From contig CM072168.1 in NCBI GenBank assembly GCA_036850595.1, positions 14,127,982 to 14,191,981 of the forward strand: a stretch of DNA of 64,000 nt, read 5' to 3'. Source of the stretch: Rhyacichthys aspro. Taxonomy: Eukaryota > Chordata > Actinopteri > Gobiiformes > Rhyacichthyidae. Of this stretch, positions 24,805 to 39,800 are shown piece after piece (position 1 is the stretch's first letter; each line of letters starts with the position of its first letter). The position numbers and the translations under genes were made by a program. Under the pieces are notes generated by a model. The model searched no databases and was not told where the DNA came from. It was given only the letters and a program-made list of their open reading frames with translations.

Positions 24805-27800
24805 CTGCCACATGGGAAGACAAGGAAAGGGGGAAGAGGAGGCGGAGAGGAGGACAAAAAAGAAAGAATGAGAATGACAAGAAATTGATGTGTCTCTCCT
24901 GAGATTGTCTCCTGTTGGAGGAGTGGTGGAGCGGTGCGGAAAGCAGCGGGAGTTGAGGGAGTGAACGCAGACGTACAGATCTTTTCACAGGCATGCACCG
25001 ATGGGCTTGTTTTTGCAACACTAAAGCGCTTTTGTTAGTCTCCCCTTCTCCCTCGACATGGAGCGCTTTGCATCCTAATGCGCCTGGAGCAGAGGAGCCT
25101 GCCAGGCACTGGCTTGGCAGTAAAGAGAGGCTGGAGTACAGAAAGACTGCAAGAGAGAGAAAGCAGCTTTGAGAGGCAGCCGGGAGGATGGTGTTAATCA
25201 TTTCAGTCTGTATGAAAAGGCCACAGAACTCTTTAGCAATTCCTTCCACAGCTTCTCCAACATGCAAATGCACTCTGCTGACTTCCAAAACAATACAGAT
25301 AAATTTGACACCTGATTTAACTTTAAACCACAGCAGGATTTATTTGTTTGTGAGCTTTCTGTAATTCTAAAATGTATTTCTGATTGTGTACCAAAGGAAC
25401 AGTGCATAGTCTTGTACTATAATCTCTGCAGGTAGAGACAGATTAGCCTGAGTGCAACAGAGGAGCTATATTTGAAATGTTATACCTTTGTGAGTTCTGT
25501 GTGTCTATTATTGGAAACTACCACATCATATGATTGTATCTAATTTGCTTCTCCTACCCTCTTGGGGATTTAAGGCTGTGCATTTTGTCCTCTGATTCAG
25601 GAGGGCAGGAGCCAGGAGGTGCCAGGGATTCGCCCTAGTTTTAATCATTCAAATGAAGCAATCAACAGCTCAATTGGTGTAACGGTGACTTTGAATAGCT
25701 TTCAATATTCAGCTCTGTGAAAGCTGCCAGATGAAGATTCCTCTATGAGAGCTCATAAAAACTTATTTGTCTCATAACCCTTCGACTAACTCGCTTTCCT
25801 GTTTAGTCTCACAGTAAATTTGATTTATGTGATACAGTGTAACCTTATCAATGTAAATGTAAATCACTAAAGTTAGTTTCCTCAACAACCCAATGGCACC
25901 CAGGCCTCACACAGACTTTGCAGCATTACCTAATCTCAGTACATTATAGGACTTTTATAACAGTTAGATGCACAGTGAGGTGGATTATTGCATTAAGTCA
26001 GATTTTGAATTGTGTGTTTTGTGCAAGACTGGTTTTCAGAATTCATCATGAAGCTTGTGTTTTTAGGTCTGTGGGATAAGGAGTGACTAAAAGCATAAAG
26101 TAGGTCAGATTTAATATTTAAAGACTTTAAAGAGAGTTAGTTCTGTTTGAACTTTTTTTTTTCAATTTTCACATAAGAGCTGGCACACTATAGATTAACT
26201 TAGATTCAATCATGTATAATGTGTAGTGAGTATTTTTAGTTGGTAGTACATACTGGCTACATATACCTTTGGTGACAGCAGTGGCTGAATTTCTAATATC
26301 CTTGTGCATTGCATGGGCAGACATGAGTTCCCTGGACTATATGGACCCGATAAATGCTCTTTGATCTGAGCTTAGAGGAGACATGGAAAGCGCTGGCCAA
26401 GTCTAAGCTCTCATTGATCTGCCTCTGGACAGCTGGCACAGGTTACAGGACCAACTCACTAGAGGTTGATGAGGGAAAGGGGTGACTGCCTCCTCTGCCA
26501 AGTGTGATTGTTTATAGCCACACAGATTCGGAGCAAAAAGGACACAGTTTCAGCTCACTGTCAGCACTCAGAGGACAAACTTTCACCTGCTGGGCTTTGA
26601 TCAATCCACAGCCGATAGAAGGTAGTAAAGTTTGAAAATGTTTGTCCTGTGTCAAACTGTCCGGGCACATCAATCATTCCTCGACTGCAGCTTAAGATTT
26701 GAATGCAAATTAGAACTCATTGCAGTCAATTTGGCTCAAGCACAGTTACAGAGCTGGCCTTGATGTAAGAAATGTTTTCATAGACATTCAGCCCCCATTC
26801 GCATCTGCTTTTACGCAATGTGCCATCAAAATGCTAACCAGCTGCTGCTCATGATATGTCAGTACCACTCACAACAATAACTTTTCGCTAATTCTAACTT
26901 TATCTGACACAGGTTGCTAATCTTTCTTTAAAACAGTTGCATAATTATAGATATTCCGACCCTTGATGGGTTTAGAGTCAGAATGCAGACTTACAGTTGG
27001 AGCTGAATCAGTAGGACTGGAAGAGTGTGTGGCTCAGAGATAAAACCTCCCACCGGCTGACTGACTTATTGAGTTGTGCTTCTCTTTGGCCCGTGTTGCC
27101 ACTGTTTTCAGCGAGTAACACCGGGAAACAGAAAAGCTGACATCTCAATAACCTATAGCTTTTACAAAAGATTGTGTGCCTGGGATAGGTTTTAACAACA
27201 CTGGGATAGCTGCTAAAATAAATGTAGCCAGAGAGCTTTTGCCTTTATATCAAATACATCTTTGTCAAGCAGTGGTCTAAACTGGACTACAGGCTATAAA
27301 CTAGACATGCATGAGTCCCGTTGACCTAACTTTTTAAACCCATGGTCATTTACTAACTTAGTGATAAATAGGGGATAATTAGCTATATATGTTACGACTA
27401 AATAGCAATGTTTTACCTGAGGTCCACTTGATCAGAAAATAAGTACCGGTAGGTTCAGTGTAGCCTTTAAGTTACTTCACAGTGGAGCCACAGGGGTTCC
27501 CATGCAGCAAAGTGGCTTTACTCAAACAGCAGCTGATTTAGCCCAGAACACTGAGGTGTTATACATTAACTCTTTGCATGTTTTTTTCTTATGAAATTAA
27601 TTTGCCTACTGCTAATTCTGGCTCTAAAAAAGGTGGCATTAATTTTTAAAATTCTGCTTCAGAACTAAATATGGAAATGGTCTGAGTTTTGCTAGTCTGA
27701 AAACACCAGGCACAAAATAATATATGCTGTTGACACTGAAATCAATATGACCAAATTAGATGCCATTGGAGCCATGTTTGAAAGCAGCGTAAACATATCT

Positions 27801-30800
27801 ACTAAGATTCGATTGTAGAAATGAATATGGGGGAATGTATACAAATAAATGAATATGATATTGATTATAAATGACTATGATAGAATTGATTTTGAACATC
27901 AGAAAACATTCCATCAATCACATTGCATCAATATAAATACAGTATTAAAATTTCCAAGCCACAGGTTGTGGTTAAAAGCTTATTATTTATTTATAGTCTT
28001 TACATCTTCACATTAACATTAATGCCCTTTAAGGATCTTTATTTATTTAAAACAAATTTGGTGCCTGTTATATTTTAAGCTTGGGCTAGTAGAAAACATA
28101 AAATCAGACTGAATTTAGTTTAGTTGTACAATCCCATTTTCACCCACTGCAGGTCTAACTACACACATACATGGATGTCTTCCTTTTCACAGTCCCTTGG
28201 CTAAAAATGGGATCTAAGTAGCATCCCTTCATTGTCCCTCAGCCTCTCAGCCGTCCGTTCCCATCGAGCTTTGTGTGTCTGCCGGAGCTTGACCAGTTGC
28301 CCTTAGGGAGCCTGCAAACGGCAGGCCTTCCCTGAAATGCCAAGGGTGTCACAGTGTCCTGTCAGCCTGGATTAGCGCTGTGGTAGCAGCTTGCGCGCCC
28401 TTGTTAGTGTGGGTGTGTTGGGAGCGTGTATTTGTGAGGAAATATGGAGAATGAAAGTAGGGAGGTAAATGAGGGAAAGTGTGAAGGAAAGTGTGGGCTG
28501 TTGCAGTGAAATGATTTGTCAGAGTCAGAGAGAATGTCTCTCTTTATAGGTCAACTGCTGCTTGAGAAAGAAAATATGTGGAAATGTTTTTGTTTCTTTT
28601 ATAAGGCATGAGCTATTCAATGTAATGAGAATATACCAAGGCATACAATAATGAGTCTAGTTTAGTTTTCCTAGAGAACTGAGTTGGCTCACTGTTTCAT
28701 CTTTCTGTTCTTCAAATCTGTGATTGGACAGAGTGTTGTGTTTTCCTGTGCGTTTGGCGTTTGATTTTAGCCACAGGAGCCTTTGCTGTTGATTATCGGA
28801 GCCAGGCTTATGCTGCAGATGAGCTGCTACTGTATTTGCTCCGTTTGTCCCTCAGGATAGGCACTGGTGAAGGGAAATCACACACACCTCGCCTTGTAAA
28901 TAGCCAATGAACCATCGGAATCCTATATTACTAATTTAGGGATTGGCTGCATGTGACAAGGGCATCAGGGCACAGGGAGATAAAAGGCTCTCCAAGGGCC
29001 CATTAGTCCTTTCTAGCATGGCTTTAATCAATGGGCTAATGTTTACTCTGCTTAGTGTGTCATTTATAATTAAAACTAGTACTGCTCATTAGCGTCCAAT
29101 GGGCCCTAGGTAATAATTTTAATTCATAATACATCAATTATACCCTCATCCTCCAAAGGCGTAGCCATCAACTTGTGATACCCCAGATAAACTCTAATGA
29201 AAGTTTAATGGCGTCTGAAGAGAATGGAGAGTGTTTACCGTTTTTACAGATGGGGCAGCACTGCTCCGGCTCGTACACAGGGTTGACGCACTCCGGCACA
29301 GCGCAGTCCGACACCACACAGTGGACTTCGTTATTTGGTTCGCAGCGGCACCACTCGCACGGCGACGGCTGTGGGCAGAGTAAGGAAAAGGCTAGTGAAT
29401 ATATGTTGTTTCCAGTGGTTTCAAATGTGACTTGGGTCAAAACAGATTCGGTCAGTAATTTCTGAATCTGTTTTTGGCCAGACCATATGGACAGTGAGGA
29501 ATGTGTTAAGTTGATGTAGGTATCCATACAAACACAACATAATTAAATTCATAAATAAAACCTTTGAGAAACTTATCTATTCACTGGGTTACATTCAGGC
29601 CAGTAATGTCTATGTTGTTTTGTGTTTGCATATGAGCAATTCTTAAGGAACAAGATTAGCTTAAGATCAAGTAATGAACACAGCCAATGATTCACCTTGA
29701 AGTCTCTTATGTGGGCCTCATTCTTATAAACAAAGTAGCCGCTTAAATAAATAATTCACAGAGACATTTATTAGGCTGCTTGTGTTTTGACACAGCAAGC
29801 CTGTGGCCATTTTTCAAACATATAATGAGAAAGTAGTAATATGAAAGTGTATTTGTGACATTTAGTCTTTTGCAGCCTTCCACTTTCCAGTGCCTCCGGA
29901 AACACTTTTGTAATACCGTAAATCTGTGCTGCATACATGCCTGCTTCCTTCTTGACTCCATCTTTGCAGCCTCTCTTGACCTTAAAATGAACTTTGATGC
30001 AATTACATGGAGTGGAAAAAAACAAACTGTTTCCAAATCTTTAAAGGTCAGAGGTTCATCTTGTTAGATATTATTTCTGCTTATCTGAAGGATTTCTGTT
30101 TCTTACAAGGTTGAACTCAACACAGGCAGTGCTCTGTAAACACCTACAAACCTCAGAGGCTATATACAGTTCATATTTGATAACCTTTGTGCAATAAAGG
30201 CTATGTATAAAGAGTAGAAAGCACAACCAAAGCACAAGATGTGCTGCCTTCCTCAGTCAGTTGTTTGCAGCTAAAGACTTTATACTCAAAACAAAATATA
30301 AGCTGAAAACTGAAAAATAATGATTTTTACATATGGTACAGAAAAACAAAAGGCTCTCAACTGTGTGTAACACCTAGTAAGGCAATGGATCATGTCAGGT
30401 TGCAAAAAAAAGTTTATTTCCCAAGAGCTCAGCTCTTTAACGTTTTAAAACACATTTAATGAAAGCAAGTATACAAAATTGACCATGGCATTCTTGTTCT
30501 GTAGCCAAGTATAGCCAGTGGTTCAAAAAGCTGTGGCGTGAGAATGGACACTTTCCTATTGGTAAAATGTAGGATTTGGGTTCACCCCTGTGCCATGTGA
30601 ATGTTTCTATTCCTATGTTCTGACAGAGTGAATAGACAAATACAGTGGGTGGGTACATATACGTACTACCTATAAGCAATGTCAGGCTGGTATAAATTGT
30701 GAAATGTTATTAAAAAAAATTATAAACATTTTAATGGGCTAGCAGCATTCTTTGTTATTATTGGATTTGCATTGCATTTTAGATTTTATCTGCTGCACCA

Positions 30801-33800
30801 AGTCCTAACCCTAACCCTCTGAGGATCCTTAGTGAGTCTGACACACTGCCATCTTCTTTGTGCTGGATATATGTTACCTGTCTCACTACTGTTTGACACT
30901 CACACACATATTGCTGTGGTCAGAGGTTATTACGTACTATGTAAAAAGCATAGTAATATATTAAGACAAGAGGAACCATTGGCTAGCAAGGCAACTATAT
31001 GACTATGAACAGTGGTTCGTAAACTCTGTTGGCTACTGCACCAATAAAGGCCTAAAGCAAATTTATGTATTCATGTGCAGTGTTATTGTATTGTAATATA
31101 TCATGGTCAAGTTTATATCTAAAATGTATTATGAATAATAAGAATACAGCAATACAAATGAGAGACGTATAAAACACACAAGTTAGGTAGTTTTTTTTTT
31201 TGTGTGTGTCTGGAAAATGTCTGAAGACTCAATGGGTCTATTATTCAGTGGCAGACTCAAAAGTAGTTAAAGTAAATGTTAGTTATGATCTTGCGCAGTC
31301 TAAAAGTAGTCTCAGTTTGTTTGCCTCATTGTTCTGGTTGGAACATGGACGGACATAAACTCTGACAAGTATAAAGACAGCCTGTTTCAGTGTTAAATCA
31401 AACAATAATATCCTCTATTAGATCCAGTGGCTGACAGGAAACCATTGCCGTGATGCACAGGACTGATATGGTCTCGCCACCTTTTTATGCTAAAAATGTC
31501 TCAGTTCTAAAGCACCTGCACATCCAGCTATTATCTGCAAATGAGATAAACAGCACTTGACGGATTTATACTCTGTTTTAGGAACTGTCTTATATAATGT
31601 AGACTTTGCACTTTAGTTAGACAACATAGGGAATAGACTTATTCATCCACTGTTCCGTCTGTCAAAGTCCATTAAAACTGCACACTCATCCGCACACTGA
31701 AAATACTGCCGTTTGGTTTTTATCACAACCAGCCTTTTCTTTATCTGTAGATGTGTGTGATCCTATCTGTGATTTATGAACCAGCTGCTCCACTGACAGA
31801 TAATATTCCCCTAAATTACATACAACGCTGTCCACTGAACATTGTGCATTTGTTTCATATGAGAGGCTCCTCAGCTTTTATTCTCAGACCTCTATATCTT
31901 CCTACAAATCTCTTGAACTGTGACAAACATTACTTCAAATGTCACAAAAGCCTAATGTGAGGTAGTAGCAATACTATGTTTGAACATGCAGCATTGGGAA
32001 CTTTTTGTGCAACACCCTCCTTTGTTTTCTGATGACAGCATAGTGTTCTTTTTTATGAATCCTCTACTTAGCGGTAGATGCTTGATTACTTGCCAGATTG
32101 AAGCAGCTAATTATGTTTAAAAGCATAACAAACATAAATTAGAGTAGAAGCAGGACAATTAGCTAAGTGGATGGGTAAACTACATACCTTACACCATTTT
32201 TGATTAATATTTGATCTGTGGCCAAACATACAGTAAGGAAATTACTTTGAAGCATAACAAGACATCTTTGAATCAGCATAATACTATCTTTAGAAGTGCC
32301 CAGACACCACACATTCTTTAACAATATTGAATAATAGATACCTATTATTACAAAACAGAGTTCAAACTGATCTGCTCAGAAAACACTGTAGTTTGTACGT
32401 CAGGCTGGTAGGTGGTGCTGTGAACATCACTGCTAAAGACTATGGTGATTACAAACACAGCACTGCATCTTAAAGTGAGAGCTGGAAGACTCTGACTGTG
32501 TCTAAAACCAGAAACAACCATTACTAATAAACACTCACTTTGTTTTTAAATACACTTAGCATACTTTCCTCATGGAATATACGTAACAATCAAAATCATG
32601 GTTCACAACACTTAGCCTACTTTTGAAATCTTTCATTAGCTGGAACATCACTAAACATCTGGTTGTATAACTCAACAGGGGTCTCTGCAGTACAAACACT
32701 GAACATTGGACTAAAAATGTATGGCTATACACGACCAGGCTGACACAATATAGGTTCTTGTGAGAAAGTATGTTTGCAGATTTTTGAATTTTTGCAAATC
32801 CCACCCACAGCTGGGTTAGGTTTTTAGAAGAATACCATAAACGGTTATAATCATAAGACACTGATGTAAAATGAGGCTCTGTTTGAAAAGTCTGGATGCT
32901 ACATGCTCAAGTGAATAGTATTACAATCAAATGACAGCACCTATCTTTGATTGACGATCTTCTGAATACCAGGATGGCAGGGGATGGCAGAACTGATAGT
33001 TCAACTCAGATACTGAAAGCTGACGTCTAGTATGTCTCCACTTTGTGCAAGCAGGCACAAACCTAATGCTACTGTCTTCTTATAAGTGCACCTGAATTTT
33101 GCATGGCAGCATTGTGGAAATTTCACACTATTGGGTATTGTTGGTTGAGCTGGGCAGGTGGAGCCATATGACTTTTTTTTTTACTCTATTGTATATATTA
33201 TCTTTTGAATATGGAAAATACGTCAAAACACTATTTTTACTTCATAAAAATTATCACTTTGTCTTTATAACTTAAGTCATGCAAAACTTAAAGGTTGTTA
33301 TGTTTGTAGGGAAATCTGGTGGTGGAAGTAATAAATACAATTCAACACCTCACATTCCTCTTTTTTTGAGCATGTGAACAGCTATGGCGCTGACATGCTG
33401 TTGTCTGTGAATAAATCCTAGAGAAAGCAGAAATAAGTCTGATGGTGATTTCCCTTTTTACATGTTGAAGCAAAATATACTTAGTTCATAAGCCTAACCT
33501 TTCATGTAAGAGGTGTGCTCAAAAAGAAACACAAGTATAGCTCTCCTCCAGCAGTCCTCATTTTGTCTGTTCTGGGCAGTAATGAACAGGAACAGGAAGT
33601 AAAAGATGGAGCTTTAATTGTCTGTTTTTCCCAGGCAGACAAATACAAATAGTGTTCTTTTGATGTGGAACCAATTACCATTCACAATTTTGTAAATACA
33701 CACCTTTTAACACAGTGTGAGTTTTTTTTTTATTTTAAACCTTTTTTACCCATGTTTTAAGTTGCATGAGTTACTTATTTTAACTATTTTCATTTATTTT

Positions 33801-36800
33801 TTTATGTTCTAAGCCATTTTACTTAATGCTTTTGTCTTCTAAAGTTGGATGAGACTGAAACAGCTGGTTTTTGGTGTGAAAGAACATTAATTATGAGAAA
33901 TTTAGGTGCAGCAGCTCAAGTGGTAGAGCAGGGCGTCCAATAACCAGAAGGTTGAAAGTTTGATTCCCGCTCCCTCCTGTTCATATGTTGTTGTGTCCTT
34001 GGGCAAGACACTTCACCTCCTTGACTCCAGTGCTGTAGCACTGGTGTATGAATGTGTGTGATTGTAGAGGTGAGTGTGGTGGTGGTTGGAGAAGGCCGTG
34101 AGCGCCTGGTGTATGGCACCCTGTCTTTCCATCCGCCCCAGGTGTGAATGCGTGTGAATGGGGTGAATGGAAGCATGATGTAAAGCGCTTTGGGTGCCTG
34201 AGAAGGGCATGAAAAAGCGCTATATAAATGCATGCCATTTACCATTTACTATTTAAGCATACTGCACCAAGGCTAAAATGAATTACAAGTTATATAAAGT
34301 GTTTGCATGCAAAAATGTCACCTTTTATATCCTTGCCATACCACTTTCTGGTGACATACCTGGTGAAATATTTTTATTCATTGCAAATGGCCTTTGAACA
34401 GAACTAATGTGTCCTTGCTGTGGGTTAATCATATTGACCTATTAAGCAGTATGTGTGGAATGCGTACAGTAGACTTTACTTAGAAAAAAAAAAAAAACCT
34501 CAGACCTAGGAGACATAGCTGCGATTTCTGAATGTATTCAGTGGCGGATGGTGCTTTCAGTGTGTCCTTTTGTGTGAGGTCTAGCATGAAGAGGATCAGT
34601 CATGCCTATGCTTCGTCTCACAAAGGGAAATAGAGCACCGGCTGAATTTAGAAAGGCTGCCACATGTTTTCAGTGAAGGAACGTCACAGCTGTCCCTCGT
34701 CTTTTTGGTTCTGTATTCATGCAAACTGGCCACCACTTTTAATTTCCACTCGGAGACAAATGGAGGCAAAGCAGAGAAACCTTCAGTAAGCAGCTAACCT
34801 TCAGCAGGGATAATGTTAATGTAAAATACTGGGAGGCTGGACGGCAGGGTCACGGGGAACTCACCCATGCGGTTAATGGTGCTGATGGAGGTGGGTTGAC
34901 AGTCAAACTCCATGCTGCTGTTGTTAAAGTCAAAACAACCTTTTACAGGTGGCACAGGAATACAAAGAGCCAGAGGTAAGGGGATGAGATTGATTTAAAA
35001 AATACTGTGGAAAATGAGTTGGGGAACTTTAGTACAAGTTATGACAGATGCAAGGTTGTAATTGTTGTAATTTTGTGTCAAAGTGCTTTCAGAGTTATTT
35101 TGTTATAATTGTGATGACTGCTTTTTAAAAATCTATTTCATAGATTAGAATGATTATGTTAAGGTGCACTGTGGTAAAAGGCTATTTTATTTGTATGAAT
35201 AAGCTCAGAATTTAAGCTTGACTACTAGTCTAAGTAGGTCTTAATTGCGCTTTACTGAATACATTAGCATCTGTCTTGTGGGATTTTATGCATCCATTCT
35301 ATTACTTAAGAGTTAATTAAATGACACTGCTCATCCTCAAATCGTTACAGTGTCATAGTTGTACCTTAATCACTACGAATGCTAGAGCCCTTTCTTCTTT
35401 TCTCTTCCCCAGAGCACTGCAGCATATGACCATTCAGACTTAGTTTCCAGACTAACTCCAAACTCTTTGTGGCAAAAGTGTAATCTAAGGCTTGTTTTAA
35501 GGATCACAGGAAAGATATCCTTTATCAACAATCTGTTTCATGTTGACTTTATTTAAGGTTCTACAATCCGGTGCTCTATTTCCCTTTGTGAGGCAAAGCA
35601 TAGGCATGACTGATCCTCTACAATCGTTAAAATAAACTTTACGTTTAAGTGAAGTGATACCACCATGTCTCTGTAATTTACGTGCAATTCACTGAGCCAT
35701 CATGTGTTTTAAATGTACAAAGTGGATATAAACTGTTACTGTTCATTTAGGAGATGTCTGTAATAAAGTAGAACAGCCCCTGCCACACTTTGCTGTGATT
35801 GGTTTATCCATCACAGAGGAAGACCTTTGAAAGGCAAAGGGTGCATGGTTAAAACAAACTTTGGGTGGATCACAACTGAGTTGAGAGATTGTGAACATAT
35901 TCAAATCCTTGACAATCTAATATTGTCACACTGCACCTCCCTACCCTCCTCTAGCCTCTACTGAAGTCAAATGAATCGACTGACAAAAAACAAAAGTAGA
36001 AATACACCTATGACTATGCTCCTACACCTGCTGCACACCTACATTAATATTTAATACCATGTAGCAAAAAGTGCAAGTGGGTGAGCTATTGAGAATGCTG
36101 GTTGCTGATACCAGAGTCAGATTTAGGAAAAAAAAATGGATGCCATTCGCTGCTGAACAAGGTGTTGTGTTAAGTGAATGCTAGGGTTGCACAGTATAGG
36201 GTCTAAACAACACTACTGCAGTGCATTGTACAATAGTCACACTGCAAGTGTGGGACAGTCACTGACAGATCCATGTCTTTTTATTTAACCACAGATCTGC
36301 CACCCTAAGTGTATGTACTCTATATGTATGTATAAATAATTTAAAAGATTTTTAAATGTATAATGCAATGTAACTGTAACTGCTAACACAAAAACAACTT
36401 ACACTTCTTTCAGGGTAAGTCATATCCATTAGATTTCATAATTAATTTCCTCCAAACTCCTTTAGTTTAAGGTCAATTAAAAGTAACTGCATAACATTAA
36501 TTACTTATTACATTTCCAGAGAGAATGATTGAAAGGTCCAAGCAAGATAAAACAGCAGTGATATACTGTCATGCACATTCACATTACACATACACTCTGA
36601 TCTCAATATGCGATGGGTAGAGGACCTTGTTTAATTTATGTACAGATTCACTGTAATAAGTATTTTATTTAACATAACAGTAAAATCAATACCACTCCCC
36701 CAGCAACAAACTCCATGTAATTTTCATAGCGTACCCAACAGCCTTTGGGTATTTCATCATAATGACACTGCACAATTAGTGTTGGCTGGTTGAACTACAC

Positions 36801-39800
36801 ACCTGCCATAGTCCATTAATTTAAACATCCAAACGTCTGTGAATCCAAACAGAACACACCTCTCCTGTTTAGCCTCCTCGATCATCTGCACAATACCACA
36901 CAATCAGTGCATAGGAAAATGCCAATGAGACTCACACCAAAGGTTAAACTGTCGACGTCTCTAACAAGGCTTGTTTGCAGAGAATACTGGCGGCCCTTTG
37001 GTTTCCTTGAACACTGCAGGGAATTCAGGCTTTCATGTTGTAACACAGAGCCTTACACTGGATATGAGCTAAGTCACTGGACTTAAGTTTTGCTGTGTGG
37101 TCTAAGCTAGTAGACGGATGTGATCAAGCACAAGGATTTCCTAGACTTTTATTTCTATCATGTCATTTTCACCAAGATGATCAATAAAAACAAATGAATT
37201 TAGTTCCTCTCCAAAAAACTGCCCTTCTCTGTTCCTAGGCCCCTCTTTCAAGGTTAGCACGGGTGCGAGCCTCGCTATTGATGAAATTGATCTCACATCA
37301 AACTGTGAGACTTATGCACTCGCCGCTGCTCAGCATCTGTGGGCTTGCATTTCAATGCCTGAGTGTGTGTGATGCTGTCTGATGTGCAAACACACCAATC
37401 AGTACAGATCAACAACACAGCTTTCAGAAGGGTGAACCCACACACCTCTTAATAAAAACATCACGGCCATCTTAATGTAGCACTGAAGATGCATTTTTAT
37501 TCCATGCTTTTGCTTTTCACTAATACCAGTGTTTACTTAATATGAAAAAAAGAAAATAACTTAATCTCTAACAGAGGCCAAGTTTAGTTCAGCATTATAA
37601 ATATTATAAGGCTTTAATATAGGTGTAAATTCAGAAAGCTGTTAATAAATCGCCACCATTTCTCAACCAAACAATATATTATATTATCTACGTATACTAA
37701 AATTTCCTCATTTGACAGGTTTGACATAATATAACATGTCCTAGTCGACTCTGGTAGGCCAATTCTAGCACACACCTCACAGACTACCAGACATTATCAA
37801 GGTGCAAGTAGCAAGTCATTCCAATGTGTGAACAGGGACACAGCTGGGCTAGTCTGTTCAAACTATAGTCTCACATCTTGATCAGAGACACATTGAGCCT
37901 AATATTATTAGATGAACAATAGACATGATGCATTTGAATTTGTAGACTGACATGTGAAAGTGCATGTGAATTGACAAAAAAAGGACATTTCAGTTGTAGG
38001 AGACTAAAATGTGTTACTTTGGCCATTTGTCAAGATTTTTAATAATTTAACATTATTTTTATTTTACATGCACTTTTATCATTTGTTACTTCTATCCTTT
38101 ATAATATAAAGCTCAGAATGATTATTCATATCAAACCTAAAATATTGAATTTGATCCCTTAAAGCCTAATGAAGAGCACTGTTCTCAGTCTAAGTTCTTC
38201 CCAAACTGTTTCACAAAAAAGCTCTTGTATATTCACTACACAGATTGAAATGTCAGCTCAACTCCTTAGGATTTGGAAAAAGGCAGAGCTACGATGTGAA
38301 TGGCTTTGTTTTTAAAGTGAATAACAGGCCATTCCTTATACTATCTTCTTAGCCTGACTTAGTTAACGTCGCACATCTTGCTTCCTGAACATGGACATTT
38401 TTCAAAAGATGGAAAAAGATAACCACTCTGATTTCATCGATTCTTATTGATTTAGACTTCATCTGCCTTAGACTGATTGATTGAACAGTCTTATGGCAGT
38501 CAGGTAGAGGGGTTTTTGTGGCGTTCTTTCCTGCAGCTCACTCTAACCCTGTTGTTCAAAAGGTGAATGCAGGGATGGTCCATGTTGTTCAATATACACT
38601 GACATGATGACCAGGGCATCAGGATCATCCTTTTCCTCCTTTGCTTCCCACATCTGCACCATAGACACTCCTTCCTCGCAGATTATTATCCTAAATGATC
38701 CTGGTTGTTGTGCCATTAAAAAACTTAAACTTGAACAAACTTGAAGAGGTACTAACATTTGCAACTTTCTGCATTTTCTTCACTTTGGTCTATTATCACA
38801 TTAATTAATGAATTATTTAAGTGACAGCATGTAACTACTGAAATAATAGCCACAAATTACTTTAGAAGGTTTCTTGACATAAAGCAAGGAACCCTCCTTT
38901 AATCACAAAGTGCAGCTGATCCAACAGATGTAATTATGACCACAACTCATGAAAACCTATTTCTAGTCAGAGTCTATCACTCAAAAGTCATGCATAGTGT
39001 TGCTTTAAAAAAGAGCAGTTACTGTAATAACACTGATATATTTAGTTTTTACTGAACTATAAAATAGTTGATACATACATACACACACTCGTACATAAAT
39101 GTAACTTAAGTGTGCAGTTTAATAAGAGGCTCTTTTTAGCATATAGTAATTGCTCTTTTTATCTGTCATTCCTAGTCATAACTATTTTAATGATGCTTTT
39201 ACAAGGTTTTCCATTCAGTTCTACCCTTATCTAGCTCCCAAATGGAACTTATGGTTCCTGCTCCTCTAATTATGAAATGGCCGTGGTGCTTTACTGTACT
39301 GACACACCAACATAAATCCTTCCTGCACCTGATTGGATGAAGCATGACTCATGGGGATGTCATTGGTCTTAAGGATAAAAAGCCTTTGAGTTTTGGCTTT
39401 ATTAGAAAGTAAAAACTCGGCAAATATTGCAGGCTATATATAGATAACCATAGCCCAGAGTGATGTAAGTCATATAATACGATAAGCAATTAAATGGTTC
39501 TACCTCAGTATTAGTGCAACAGATTCTTGCTTCTGTGCAGACTAGATTTATTCCAATGAGAGATGACTACATGGACCTCTGTTGTAAAAGCATTGTTTGG
39601 TAACCTGATCTTATCTGAGGGCTGTGCCATTGTTAAGCTTTGTGTCATATTGCGTCTTATTTACTGTCTCCTCCATTCCTCTTCTGCTGAATTTCAATGA
39701 GCAGTTTCCACATGGGCAGCAACAGTTTAAAACAGACCCTGGTGCTCAGGCTTTGGTGTTGTTTTTAATCAGGGGACCCTGAAACCCTTTAGAACAACAC

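Noticed and set aside
30804..30818. CCTAACCCTAACCCT, telomere-like
   Set aside because: Only two repeat units; no evidence of an interstitial telomeric array.
33916..34245. Three overlapping minus-strand frames of 65-109 residues
   Set aside because: They lie inside the SINE and are not genes.
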